DNA of 24,182 bases from an uncultured delta proteobacterium (lineage in GTDB: Bacteria > Desulfobacterota > WTBG01 > CAIYCZ01): the NCBI GenBank assembly GCA_903924805.1, contig CAIYCZ010000593.1, forward strand, positions 1 to 24,182. Direction: 5' to 3'. A program made the translations under genes and the position numbers. How positions within the stretch are numbered: position 1 is the first letter of the stretch; the number at the start of each line of letters is the position of its first letter. This document shows positions 1-8,325 of this stretch, one piece after another. The notes beneath the pieces were generated by a model. The model made no database searches. It was not told the origin of the DNA and saw nothing but the letters and a program-made list of their open reading frames with translations.

Positions 1-714
1 AAGACCGTTGCAGTCGCCACAGCCTGCGTAAGGCACGCTGAAAATGGCAAACAGTTTCTTGATGATATTTATCAAAAGACAGGCATTACTGCCCGCCTGC
101 TCTCCGGTGAAGAGGAAGCATCCCTTGCCTTAAAAGGGGTGCTGTCCGTATTTGACAATAATAAAGGTGATTTTCTTATAATGGACATCGGGGGCGGGAG
201 CACTGAGTTCATAGTAACAAAACATGGAACCGTATCGTTGATGGAAAGCCTTCCCCTTGGCGTCGTTTATTTAACCGAAAAACATCTCTTCTCCGACCCC
301 CCCTTGTCTCGTGAAATCACAACACTCAAAGAGAAAGTTTTTACCATACTCTTCGCAAACAGCAGTGTTTTCAAAAAAATAACTCCTGAAATGAGACAAA
401 AGCTGAAGTTTATCGGTACTGCAGGAACGGTCACAACTCTTGCTGCCATGGATTTACAAATGACGGAGTATGAGCCTGATAAAATTAATGGTCATCTTTT
501 AACCCGGAGCGCCATTGAAAACCTCTATCAAAAGATGATTGATCTGCCATCCCGGCAGAGAAAGAAGATACCAGGCCTTGAGCCCGGGCGAGAAATAGTT
601 ATTATTGCAGGCACCGTAATAGTATTAGCAGCCATGTATTTACTTGACACTCATGAGCTCCGGGTAAGCGATGCAGGTTTACTTGAGGGAATTCTTTTAA
701 ATGCAACAGGGTAA
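1..714 (+). CDS. Ppx/GppA-family phosphatase, 5' truncated by window edge
   Basis: The reading frame is open from base 1, so the start lies outside the window and about 237 residues of the 3' part are seen. Ppx/GppA enzymes of the ASKHA fold hydrolyse inorganic polyphosphate or pppGpp in the cytoplasm. The visible part begins with the family segment ATACVRHAENGKQFL, then SGEEEASLA, then the phosphate-binding glycine motif DIGGGSTEFI around bases 181-210, and later GTAGTVTTLAAMDL, all typical of the two-domain core. It ends soon after the core, so no C-terminal HD domain is present, which suggests the short Ppx type of about 300 residues. An apparent internal GTG start near base 139 is only an artefact of the truncated 5' end. 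Whether the substrate is polyphosphate or pppGpp cannot be told from this part. Confidence 0.9.
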   Translation, partial: KTVAVATACVRHAENGKQFLDDIYQKTGITARLLSGEEEASLALKGVLSVFDNNKGDFLIMDIGGGSTEFIVTKHGTVSLMESLPLGVVYLTEKHLFSDPPLSREITTLKEKVFTILFANSSVFKKITPEMRQKLKFIGTAGTVTTLAAMDLQMTEYEPDKINGHLLTRSAIENLYQKMIDLPSRQRKKIPGLEPGREIVIIAGTVIVLAAMYLLDTHELRVSDAGLLEGILLNATG

Positions 715-718
715 ACGC

Positions 719-751
719 TTGACAGAAACAGGTGTTTGAGATAATTATAAT
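719..751 (+). promoter_or_regulatory. candidate promoter for guaB-guaA
   Basis: A perfect -35 TTGACA (719-724) is followed by GATAAT at 740-745 (15-base spacer) and TATAAT at 746-751 (21-base spacer). Neither spacing is ideal, but the AT-rich double -10 and the position just after the phosphatase stop fit a sigma-70-type promoter. It would give guaB a leader of about 155 bases that contains the paired repeats. Confidence 0.4.
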
Positions 752-793
752 AGATTTAAAAGCTACTGAAACTCACCACTATATGAGAAACGG

Positions 794-889
794 GATTGCT
801 TCGCTCTGCCCGCAATGACTACGGATATAAGGATTTAAATAAACGCGTTACCGGTCGTTGCGAGGCTGATTACATCAGCCGAAGCAATC
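794..889. repeat. two inverted REP-like repeat copies forming a long hairpin upstream of guaB
   Basis: GATTGCTTCG (794-803) is matched by its exact complement CGAAGCAATC (880-889). Inside, GCAATGAC (812-819) pairs with GTCGTTGC (854-861) with one G-U wobble. Each half resembles the dispersed bacterial repeat of the form GTCATTGCGAGG...GAAGCAATC, one copy per strand. The second copy also holds a perfect 7-base hairpin, GGCTGAT / ATCAGCC (864-880, loop TAC). Five T residues follow the outer stem, so the structure could act as a terminator or attenuator between the phosphatase gene and guaB. Confidence 0.7.
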
Positions 890-913
890 ATTTTTAATAA
901 TAAGGAAACCGTC

Positions 914-2377
914 ATGAATAACGACCAGATCCCATCAAGCCTCACTTTTGATGACGTGCTGCTCATCCCCGCAAAGTCTACAGTCCTTCCAAAAGATGTT
1001 GATGTATCTACCTTGTTAACTAAGAACACAAAGCTCAGCATACCGCTTCTCAGTTCTGCAATGGATACGGTTACCGAATTCCAGACGGCGATTACCATGG
1101 CGCGTGAAGGGGGAATCGGTATCATTCACAAGAATCTTTCCATCGAAGTACAGGCCCTGGAGGTTGAAAAGGTAAAAAAGTCTGAAAGCGGTATGATCGT
1201 TGATCCTATCACTCTTGACCCTGACCAGAAAATCTATGAAGCGCTGGAGATTATGAAACAATATAAAATCTCCGGCTTGCCGGTTGTCAAAAAGGGGAAG
1301 CTGGTCGGCATTCTCACCAATCGTGACCTGCGGTTTCAAACAAATTCTGAAAAGCCCATATCGTCGGTCATGACCAAAGAAAACCTCATCACTGCTCCTA
1401 CCGGCATTGCGCTGGAAGATGCAAAAAAATTACTTCACAAGAACCGCATTGAAAAGCTTTTGGTTGTTGATGAGAGCAATAACCTTCAGGGGCTCATTAC
1501 GGTTAAGGACATAGAAAAAATGGTGCAATATCCGCAAGCCTCTAAAGACAGCTTCGGAAGGCTGCGGGTCGGCGCGGCTATCGGTGTCGGGGCTGACCGC
1601 GAGGCACGCACAGAAGCCATTCTCAAAGCAGGAGCTGATGTTATTGTTATTGATACAGCACACGGACACACCAAGATGGTTCTTGACGCTATCAGAGACA
1701 CAAAAAAGAATTTTAAGGATTGCGAGCTTATCGGCGGCAATATTGCAACCGCAGAAGCCGCCCTTGACCTCATCAAGGCAGGTTGCGATGCAATAAAGAT
1801 CGGCATGGGTCCCGGCTCTATCTGTACGACAAGAATCGTTGCCGGGGTTGGCGTGCCGCAAATAACTGCCATTATGGATTGCCGTAAGGTTGCTGACAAG
1901 CATGGAATTCCCCTCATCGCTGATGGTGGCATTAAATATTCAGGCGATGTAACTAAGGCCATTGCTGCAGGGGCACACACGGTGATGATTGGAAGCTTGT
2001 TTGCCGGAACCGATGAGAGTCCGGGAGAGACTGTTCTCTACCAGGGCAGAACATATAAGGTGTATCGCGGCATGGGCTCTATTGAAGCAATGAAGGAAGG
2101 CGCCGGTGACAGATACTTTCAGTTCGACGTTGAAAACCAGTCAAAGCTGGTACCAGAGGGTATTGAAGGCCGGGTGCCTTACCGCGGAAGTCTTTCATCC
2201 AATATCTACCAGCTCATCGGTGGCCTGCGCTCCGGCATGGGATACGTGGGATGCGCTACGATTACGGAATTGAGGGAAAAAGCACGCTTTATAAAAATTA
2301 CCAGCTCCGGGCTCAAGGAAAGCCACGTCCATAACGTAATTATCACCAAGGAAGCACCCAATTATCAGGTAGAATAA
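914..2377 (+). CDS. guaB: inosine-5'-monophosphate dehydrogenase
   Basis: Catalyses the NAD-dependent oxidation of IMP to XMP, the committed step of guanine nucleotide synthesis in the cytoplasm. The protein has 487 residues, the usual bacterial length. The TIM barrel starts with LTFDDVLLIP and is interrupted by a tandem CBS (Bateman) pair at about residues 93-205, recognisable from KISGLPVVKKGKLVGILTNR and a second GLITVKD repeat. The catalytic loop GPGSICTTRIVAGVGVPQ places the nucleophile at Cys304, and the flap region has YRGMGSIEAM. The ATG at 914 follows AAGGAAA and gives the standard N-terminus. guaA follows after about 100 bases on the same strand, so the two probably form the usual guaBA unit. 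The Bateman pair suggests allosteric control by purine nucleotides, as known for the family. Confidence 0.97.
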   Translation: MNNDQIPSSLTFDDVLLIPAKSTVLPKDVDVSTLLTKNTKLSIPLLSSAMDTVTEFQTAITMAREGGIGIIHKNLSIEVQALEVEKVKKSESGMIVDPITLDPDQKIYEALEIMKQYKISGLPVVKKGKLVGILTNRDLRFQTNSEKPISSVMTKENLITAPTGIALEDAKKLLHKNRIEKLLVVDESNNLQGLITVKDIEKMVQYPQASKDSFGRLRVGAAIGVGADREARTEAILKAGADVIVIDTAHGHTKMVLDAIRDTKKNFKDCELIGGNIATAEAALDLIKAGCDAIKIGMGPGSICTTRIVAGVGVPQITAIMDCRKVADKHGIPLIADGGIKYSGDVTKAIAAGAHTVMIGSLFAGTDESPGETVLYQGRTYKVYRGMGSIEAMKEGAGDRYFQFDVENQSKLVPEGIEGRVPYRGSLSSNIYQLIGGLRSGMGYVGCATITELREKARFIKITSSGLKESHVHNVIITKEAPNYQVE

Positions 2378-2479
2378 ATGAGGGATTGGGCATGCGAGGT
2401 TAGGGGCTCGTGATTTGGTTTTTGGGATTTAGCCTGGGGAAAAACTACTTTTTCAACAACCGGTTAGATTGCATATTGT

Positions 2480-4030
2480 ATGACACTTGAACAGGAAAAG
2501 ATAATCATTCTTGATTTTGGTTCACAGTATACCCAGCTTATTGCGCGCAGGGTTCGTGAGAGCAAGGTATATTCAGAAATCTATCCTTATAATGTCAGCA
2601 TTGACAGGATAAAAGAAATTCAGCCAAATGGTATTATTCTCTCCGGAAGCCCTGCAAACGTCTATGACCGGAAGGCACCGCTCGTCTCCAAGGACCTCTT
2701 TAACCTCGGGATTCCAATACTCGGCATCTGCTACGGCATGCAGATACTATCATTCCTTAATAACGGTCAGGTCGCTCCTTCTCAAAAGCGCGAATACGGT
2801 AAAGCAGAACTGTGTGTGGTATCAAATGAAGACCTGTTTGCCGGATTCAGCCCATCTGATAAAATCCAGGTGTGGATGAGCCACGGAGATCGGATTGATA
2901 AACTGCCTGATGGATTTGAGGTTATCGGTTACAGCACCAACTCCCCCTTTGCAGCCATGCACAACAAAAGCAGTCGCATGTATGGCGTGCAGTTCCATCC
3001 GGAAGTTGTACATACGCCACAGGGGAAAAAGATTCTTGGCAATTTTATCTTTACTATCTGCGGCTGCTCGCCGCTGTGGAATATGAAATCATTCATCGAG
3101 CATTCAATTTCAGAGATTCGTGCCTTAGTGGGTGACAGCAAGGTGATTTGCGGGTGCAGCGGTGGTGTGGATTCAACGGTTGCGGCGGTGCTTCTGGAAA
3201 AAGCAATAGGTCATCAGCTTACCTGTATTTTTATTGATAACGGGCTTTTGCGAAAAAACGAGTTTAAAACCGTATCTGACCTCCTCACCAGGTCATTCAA
3301 TGTCAATCTCCTTGCAATCGATGCTTCACAGCGTTTTATCGAAAAACTCAAAGGTGTTGTTGACCCGGAGAAAAAGAGAAAAATCATCGGTCATGAATTC
3401 ATCTATGTTTTCGAAGAAGAGGCAAAAAAGCTCGGCAGGGTTGATTTTCTTGCTCAGGGTACCCTGTATCCTGATGTCATTGAAAGCGTCTCTTTTAAAG
3501 GCCCGTCTGCGACCATCAAGACACATCACAATGTAGGCGGATTGCCTGAAAAAATGAACCTGAAGCTGATTGAGCCGTTCCGTGAATTATTCAAAGATGA
3601 GGTCCGTGAGCTGGGCAAAGAGCTTGGTCTGCCTGATGACACCATATATCGTCACCCGTTCCCCGGACCCGGCCTTGCAATCAGAATAATTGGCCAAATT
3701 ACTGAAGATAATCTCCGGCTGGTACGCGCGGCTGATGCTATTATCCTGGAAGAAATGAAAAGGTCAGGATGGTATCGTGAAGTGTGGCAGGCATTTGCCG
3801 TGATTTTGCCGATACAAACAGTTGGCGTTATGGGGGATGAGCGGACCTATGAAAAGGTTATTGCAGTGCGTGTGGTACAAAGTATTGATGCCATGACTGC
3901 CGACTGGGTTAAACTTCCCTATGATCTTTTAGAAACCATTTCTAACCGCATTATAAATGAAATTAAGGGCATCAACCGCGTGGTTTACGACATCTCCTCA
4001 AAACCCCCCAGCACTATTGAATGGGAATAA
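2480..4030 (+). CDS. guaA: GMP synthase (glutamine-hydrolysing)
   Basis: Converts XMP, ATP and glutamine to GMP, the step after GuaB. At 516 residues it is a full-length fused enzyme. The N-terminal class I glutamine amidotransferase domain has the nucleophile in GICYGMQ (Cys84) and the His/Glu pair in VQFHPEV (His173, Glu175). The ATP pyrophosphatase domain has the PP-loop SGGVDST starting at Ser227. The C-terminal dimerisation domain contains HPFPGPGLAIRIIG and ends in the family signature KPPSTIEWE. The start ATG lacks a strong Shine-Dalgarno sequence, but MTLEQEKIIILDFGSQY is the standard beginning. It lies 102 bases downstream of guaB; the gap shows no obvious promoter or terminator, so co-transcription is likely. 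Confidence 0.97.
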   Translation: MTLEQEKIIILDFGSQYTQLIARRVRESKVYSEIYPYNVSIDRIKEIQPNGIILSGSPANVYDRKAPLVSKDLFNLGIPILGICYGMQILSFLNNGQVAPSQKREYGKAELCVVSNEDLFAGFSPSDKIQVWMSHGDRIDKLPDGFEVIGYSTNSPFAAMHNKSSRMYGVQFHPEVVHTPQGKKILGNFIFTICGCSPLWNMKSFIEHSISEIRALVGDSKVICGCSGGVDSTVAAVLLEKAIGHQLTCIFIDNGLLRKNEFKTVSDLLTRSFNVNLLAIDASQRFIEKLKGVVDPEKKRKIIGHEFIYVFEEEAKKLGRVDFLAQGTLYPDVIESVSFKGPSATIKTHHNVGGLPEKMNLKLIEPFRELFKDEVRELGKELGLPDDTIYRHPFPGPGLAIRIIGQITEDNLRLVRAADAIILEEMKRSGWYREVWQAFAVILPIQTVGVMGDERTYEKVIAVRVVQSIDAMTADWVKLPYDLLETISNRIINEIKGINRVVYDISSKPPSTIEWE

Positions 4031-4121
4031 TATTTTAATTAATCTGACTGCCCTCATAGTTTAATTTTTTTCAAAAATATTTTCATGACCCATTTTCAAG
4101 TTAACATGAAGTGTTCTATTT

Positions 4122-4150
4122 TTGATACGTTACAACCACCTGCATATTTT
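4122..4150 (+). promoter_or_regulatory. candidate promoter for the aldehyde dehydrogenase gene
   Basis: TTGATA (4122-4127, five of six consensus) and TATTTT (4145-4150, four of six) are separated by 17 bases in the 194-base gap after guaA. The downstream gene has its own strong ribosome binding site (GAAAGGAG), which fits an independent transcription unit. Confidence 0.35.
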
Positions 4151-4224
4151 AACCAGATGGCATACATCTTGTTTAAGATTTTGAAAGGATAATAATTTTT
4201 AACTCAGGAAAGGAGCATCATCAC

Positions 4225-5772
4225 ATGGGTACAGCACCAGACGCCAATGGCGAACAGCAAACCGTTAAAAGACTGAAGTATTGTGTTAATAATGAATGGA
4301 AAGAATCAAAGACAACCAAATATATGCCGATTACGAATTCAAGCACCGGCAAAGTAATGGCTGAAGCACCCTGCTGCACCAAAGAGGAAGTTCTCGAAGC
4401 AGTAGCAGCAGCAAAAGCTGCCTTTCAGAAATGGCGATATACGCCAGTGCAGCAGAGAATTGCCGTTATGTTCAAGCTAAAAACCATTATGGATGCACAT
4501 CTTGACGAACTGACGTTGAGCGTTTCCAAAGAATTGGGGAAAACACTTGACGAGGCTCGGGGAGATGTCATTAAGGCTATTGAGGTTGTTGAATGTGCTT
4601 GTGCTACTCCCTATCTCATGCAGGGAGATTCTCTTCTTAACGTATCAACTGGTCACGACACGGTCATGTATCGTGAACCTGTTGGCGTGTTTGCTGGTAT
4701 CGTCCCTTTTAATTTCCCGGCAATGATTCCCTGGGGCTGGATGATCCCTTTCTGCATAAGCTGCGGTAACACCTTTGTCCTGAAATCAGCAAGTCTGACC
4801 CCCATGACATCTATGCGCATACTGGAATTGGCAATTGAAGCCGGTCTTCCGAAAGGAGTTGTAAACCTCGTAACCTGCAGCAGGAACGAGGCAGACCTTC
4901 TGCTTGAGCACCCCGATATTAGAGGAATTTCATTTGTCGGCTCAACTTTGGTGGGCACCCATATTTACTCTACTGCTGCAAAAAATGGCAAACGGGTACA
5001 GTGTCTCACTGAAGCAAAAAATCATGCCCTCATCATGCGGGACGCAGAGCTTGAGGTTGCAGCACAACGGATCATAAACTCAACCTATGGTTGCGCCGGT
5101 ATGCGCTGTATGGCACTTCCGGTGCTTGTGGTGGAAGAGTGCGTGGCAGACGAATTTGTTTCTTATCTGGTCAAATATGCAAAGCATCTCAAAATCGGAT
5201 GCTCCTATGACCCTGAAACAGTACTTGGCCCGGTAGTTTCTGCAGAGCATCGCCAATTCGTACTCGGCTGGATCAATAAGGCGATTGAAGAAGGCGCAAA
5301 GCTTATTTTAGATGGAAGAAATGTCGTGCTGCCGCCAGGTTTTGAAAACGGTCATTTCATCGGGCCGACGATTTTCGACCATGTGACTCAAGACATGACC
5401 TGCGGACGCGAGGAAGTATTCGGGCCGGTTACTTTTATCAAACGAGTTAAGGATTTTGAAGAAGGCATCACCATCATGAACAACAACCAGTTTGCAAACG
5501 GCTCTGCAATTTTTACCGAAAGCGGACACTGGTCGTGCGAGTTTGTGTTGAGAACCGACGGCGGTATGGTGGGAATCAATGTGGGAATACCGGTGCCTGT
5601 TTCCTATTTCCCGTTCTGCGGCCATAAGAAATCTTTCTTCGGCGATCTACACGTTATGGGCAGAGATGGTGTTCAGTTCTATACGGAGTCAAAGACTGTT
5701 ACCACCAGATGGCTGAAGGGTGTGAAAAAGGGCAAAGTCAGTACCTGGGAAGGCACCATCGCAAGAGAATAA
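4225..5772 (+). CDS. mmsA: methylmalonate-semialdehyde dehydrogenase-like CoA-acylating aldehyde dehydrogenase
   Basis: A 515-residue aldehyde dehydrogenase of the ALDH6 (MmsA/IolA) type, which oxidises malonate- or methylmalonate-semialdehyde with NAD and CoA to an acyl-CoA. FNFPAMIPWGWMIPF and the catalytic segment AGMRCMALP (Cys295) match this subfamily. The general-base segment of hydrolytic ALDHs (ELGGK) is replaced by LTEAKNH, aligning with the GAKNH found in CoA-dependent MMSDH, so the conserved Glu base is absent as expected. The C-terminal part VGINVGIPVPVSYF and GVQFYTESKTVTTRW also follows the family. GAAAGGAGC upstream supports the start at 4225. A terminator follows directly, so it appears to be monocistronic. 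No valine or inositol catabolic genes lie nearby, so the physiological substrate is uncertain. Confidence 0.85.
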   Translation: MGTAPDANGEQQTVKRLKYCVNNEWKESKTTKYMPITNSSTGKVMAEAPCCTKEEVLEAVAAAKAAFQKWRYTPVQQRIAVMFKLKTIMDAHLDELTLSVSKELGKTLDEARGDVIKAIEVVECACATPYLMQGDSLLNVSTGHDTVMYREPVGVFAGIVPFNFPAMIPWGWMIPFCISCGNTFVLKSASLTPMTSMRILELAIEAGLPKGVVNLVTCSRNEADLLLEHPDIRGISFVGSTLVGTHIYSTAAKNGKRVQCLTEAKNHALIMRDAELEVAAQRIINSTYGCAGMRCMALPVLVVEECVADEFVSYLVKYAKHLKIGCSYDPETVLGPVVSAEHRQFVLGWINKAIEEGAKLILDGRNVVLPPGFENGHFIGPTIFDHVTQDMTCGREEVFGPVTFIKRVKDFEEGITIMNNNQFANGSAIFTESGHWSCEFVLRTDGGMVGINVGIPVPVSYFPFCGHKKSFFGDLHVMGRDGVQFYTESKTVTTRWLKGVKKGKVSTWEGTIARE

Positions 5773-5794
5773 AGTTACGTAAATCTGATTCAGT

Positions 5795-5829
5795 AAAAAG
5801 CCAGGCATTACTATGCCTGGCTTTTTTTT
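5795..5829 (+). terminator. rho-independent terminator after mmsA-like gene
   Basis: A perfect stem of AAAAAGCCAGGCA with TGCCTGGCTTTTT, a 6-base loop (TTACTA) and a run of eight T residues, starting 22 bases after the stop codon. Confidence 0.93.
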
Positions 5830-5837
5830 ACCCTGTA

Positions 5838-5862
5838 TTTTAATATTTTGACAATATTAAAA
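5838..5862. promoter_or_regulatory. perfect inverted repeat overlapping the -35 box, candidate operator
   Basis: TTTTAATATT (5838-5847) and its exact complement AATATTAAAA (5853-5862) are separated by five bases. The dyad covers the TTGACA -35 element of the icd promoter. A 10-base perfect dyad of this symmetry is the usual shape of a homodimeric repressor site. It is AT-only in its arms, so chance or a structural role cannot be excluded. Confidence 0.45.
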
Positions 5863-5875
5863 TGTTTGATAGATT
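5848..5875 (+). promoter_or_regulatory. candidate promoter for the icd / Re-citrate synthase operon
   Basis: A perfect -35 TTGACA (5848-5853) is followed after 16 bases by TAGATT (5870-5875, four of six). It lies directly after the terminator of the preceding gene and about 50 bases before the icd start. Confidence 0.5.
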
Positions 5876-5923
5876 TTTCATATATGCTATTTGATTGTTG
5901 ATCATAGGAATTCAGGATAAAGT

Positions 5924-7006
5924 ATGGCACACACGATAACATTAATACCCGGAGATGGCACCGGGCCGGAGCTTGTAACAGAAGCCAGGCGCTGCATTGA
6001 GGCAACCGGTGTTGCAATAGACTGGGAAATCGTAGATGCCGGGACTGAGGTCTATGAAAAAACAGGTGTTCCCCTGCCCCGTGAGGCAATTGATTCAATA
6101 GAGAAAAATCGCATCGTATTAAAGGGCCCGGTAACTACCCCAGCCGGCACTGGCTACAGAAGTGTTAATGTGCAGATCAGGCAACACTTTGATCTGTTTG
6201 CCTGCGTGCGACCCTGCAAGACCATCCGCGGTTTCAGGTGCTCGGTAGAAAACGCCGACCTGGTTATTATCCGTGAAAACACTGAAGACCTCTATGCCGG
6301 GATTGAATTCAGGGAAAGCGAAGAAATCACGCATCACCTCATTGAATTTATTAAAAAAAGTCTGCATAAAGATATTCCGTATGACTCAGGCATAACCATT
6401 AAATCTATTTCCCGCTCTGCTACACAGCGAATTACAGAATTTGCCTTTCACTATGCCTGTGAAAATAATAGGAAAAAAGTAACGGTGGTTACCAAAGCAA
6501 ATATTATGAAGTTTACCGATGGCCTTTTTTTTGAAGAGGCGCAGCAGTGCGCTTCCGGTTATCCTCAGATTGAAATTGAACATCTTTTGATTGACAACCT
6601 GTGTTATCAGCTTGTCTCAGCTCCCCAGAAGTTTGACATCCTGCTTGCACCAAATCTGTATGGCGATATCATTTCGGATTTATGCGCCGCTCTGGTAGGA
6701 GGCCTCGGCATTGTTCCCAGCGCCAACATCGGGAAAGACTGTGCCATGTTTGAAGCCGTTCATGGCTCTGCCCCGCAGTATACAGGGCAAAATCTTATGA
6801 ATCCCTGTGCCCTGACCCTGGCCGGTGTCATGATGCTCAGATATATAGGTGAGCTGGCTGCAGCAGACTGTCTGCAGAATGCCGTGGAATCGGTGCTGAG
6901 AGAAGGCCGCTATGTCACCCGTGACCTTAACCCTCATGCTCATGTCGGAACAAGTGAAATGGCGGACAGAATTATTTATTATCTCAAAGGAGGACGATGT
7001 TCATGA
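5924..7006 (+). CDS. icd: isocitrate dehydrogenase (probably NAD-dependent)
   Basis: Oxidatively decarboxylates isocitrate to 2-oxoglutarate. The 360-residue protein belongs to the beta-decarboxylating dehydrogenase family and has the length of the short NAD-IDH / IPMDH type rather than the longer NADP enzyme of E. coli. Visible motifs are IPGDGTGPE at residues 8-16, the substrate loop TPAGTGYRSVNVQIR (Ser80, Asn82, Arg86), Arg96 in ACVRP, the ENTEDLYAGIE tyrosine loop, the lysine segment VTKANIMKFTDG and the cofactor segment beginning HGSAP. The SVN substrate loop favours isocitrate over isopropylmalate. The ATG at 5924 follows AGGATAAAG. The stop overlaps the next start as ATGA, so the two genes are translationally coupled. 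The partner being a Re-citrate synthase supports the isocitrate assignment. NAD specificity is inferred from family type. Confidence 0.88.
   Translation: MAHTITLIPGDGTGPELVTEARRCIEATGVAIDWEIVDAGTEVYEKTGVPLPREAIDSIEKNRIVLKGPVTTPAGTGYRSVNVQIRQHFDLFACVRPCKTIRGFRCSVENADLVIIRENTEDLYAGIEFRESEEITHHLIEFIKKSLHKDIPYDSGITIKSISRSATQRITEFAFHYACENNRKKVTVVTKANIMKFTDGLFFEEAQQCASGYPQIEIEHLLIDNLCYQLVSAPQKFDILLAPNLYGDIISDLCAALVGGLGIVPSANIGKDCAMFEAVHGSAPQYTGQNLMNPCALTLAGVMMLRYIGELAAADCLQNAVESVLREGRYVTRDLNPHAHVGTSEMADRIIYYLKGGRCS
6987..6994 (+). promoter_or_regulatory. ribosome binding site deciding the start of the Re-citrate synthase gene
   Basis: AAAGGAGGA lies only about 3 bases before the ATG at 6997 but about 9 bases before the ATG at 7003. 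The second start also overlaps the icd stop as ATGA, so 7003 is preferred. Confidence 0.7.
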
Positions 7007-8244
7007 GCACACATAAAATTTATATCTTTGATGTCACTAACCGTGATGGCGTACAAACGTCGCGTCTCGGTCTTGCAAAACTGGAAAAAACCGTCTTAAA
7101 CATTCTGCTGAACGAAATGGGTGTTTTTCAGGCAGAGGTTGGATTCCCCAATACCAGGCATGAGTTAAATTATCTCAATGCCAATGTTGAACTTGCAGAA
7201 ATGGATGTCCTTGCTCCCATGAAGCTTTCCGGCTGGACCCGTGCAACCGTTTCAGACGTAAAAGAAGCACGCCAACGTGCCCCAGGACTTAAACACATTA
7301 ATATTTCCCTTTCAACATCAGACCAGATGATCAGGGGAAAATTTGGCGGTAAAAAAGACCGTGCAGACATTATACACATGATGATAGAGGCACTGAAGTG
7401 TGCAAAGGATTCAGGTTTTGATACCATAGGGGTTAATGCTGAAGATGCGTCACGGACAGATCTTTCTTTTTTATTGGAATTCTGTCAGAGGGCAAAAGAA
7501 AATGGTGCCGATCGTATCCGCTACTGCGACACCCTCGGCTATGACGACCCCTTTACTATTTATAATCGCATGAAGACTCTTGCCGGGCAAACACAACTCC
7601 CCGGCGAACTGCACTGTCATAATGACCTTGGAATGGCCGTAGCCTGTTCTGTTGCAGGTGCTAAAGGCTGTATTGATAGCGGTCAGGATGCATATATTAA
7701 TACTACGGTCAATGGCGTGGGAGAACGGGCTGGCAATGCAGACATGCTGTCGGTGATCCTTGCACTTTTAAAATCAAGCGGTTTTGATAAGCAGTACTCT
7801 GATTGCCTGCAGAGCATAGATCTGACAAAGGCCTACAAGCTTGCAAAATATGCTGCTTACTCTTTTGGCATACCAATTCCTGTCTTACAGGTCGGTGTTG
7901 GCGACAATGCATTTGCCCATGAATCTGGCATTCATGCGGACGGCGCATTAAAAGACCGGAGAAATTATGAGCTGTATGATTGTGAAGAACTGGGCAGAGG
8001 ACAGCTTGAATTTCTGGAGACAGGCAGAAAAATTACCACCGGGGAGTATGGCGGTATCAAGGGATTTCAGCATGTCTTTGGTAGATTAGATATTGAATTT
8101 AAGGATGAAAAAGAGGCCCGTGAAATTTTAGATCTGGTCCGGTTTGCCAATGTTCACACACAGAAGCCCCTGACAGAAGAAGAATTGATTTTTGTAGCAA
8201 AATATCCTTCAATTGCGAAAAAGATAATGACGGTAAATCCGTAA
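7003..8244 (+). CDS. Re-face-specific citrate synthase / homocitrate synthase family
   Basis: A 413-residue enzyme of the DRE-TIM metallolyase (HMGL-like) family. The N-terminus FDVTNRDGVQTSRLGLAKLE, the segment STSDQMIRGKFGGK, RIRYCDTLGYDDP, metal-ligand region ELHCHNDLGMAVA, NTTVNGVGERAGNADM and FAHESGIHADGALKDRRNYE agree with what I recall of the Clostridium kluyveri Re-citrate synthase rather than with classic homocitrate or isopropylmalate synthases. It would condense oxaloacetate and acetyl-CoA to citrate with Re stereochemistry. The protein lacks the C-terminal leucine regulatory domain of LeuA, consistent with this call. Start chosen at 7003 by Shine-Dalgarno spacing and ATGA overlap with icd. 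Together with icd it supplies 2-oxoglutarate; the aconitase is not in the window. Homocitrate synthase is the main alternative. Confidence 0.82.
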   Translation: MSTHKIYIFDVTNRDGVQTSRLGLAKLEKTVLNILLNEMGVFQAEVGFPNTRHELNYLNANVELAEMDVLAPMKLSGWTRATVSDVKEARQRAPGLKHINISLSTSDQMIRGKFGGKKDRADIIHMMIEALKCAKDSGFDTIGVNAEDASRTDLSFLLEFCQRAKENGADRIRYCDTLGYDDPFTIYNRMKTLAGQTQLPGELHCHNDLGMAVACSVAGAKGCIDSGQDAYINTTVNGVGERAGNADMLSVILALLKSSGFDKQYSDCLQSIDLTKAYKLAKYAAYSFGIPIPVLQVGVGDNAFAHESGIHADGALKDRRNYELYDCEELGRGQLEFLETGRKITTGEYGGIKGFQHVFGRLDIEFKDEKEAREILDLVRFANVHTQKPLTEEELIFVAKYPSIAKKIMTVNP

Positions 8245-8270
8245 TCCTTTTTGATAAATTGCAGCAGGAA

Positions 8271-8307
8271 ATAAAAAAGGCCAGTTTAAAAAACCGGCCT
8301 TTTTTAT
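8271..8307. terminator. bidirectional terminator between convergent genes
   Basis: GGCCAGTTT and AAACCGGCC form a stem with one mismatch around a 3-base loop. It is preceded by AAAAAA and followed by TTTTTT, so it can work from both strands. It sits between the Re-citrate synthase stop (+) and the lipoprotein stop (-). Confidence 0.9.
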
Positions 8308-8325
8308 TGAGCAACTTATATCAAG

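Noticed and set aside
4169..4193. TTGTTT ... GATAAT as promoter of the mmsA-like gene
   Set aside because: The spacer is only 13 bases; the upstream TTGATA / TATTTT pair with 17 bases is better.
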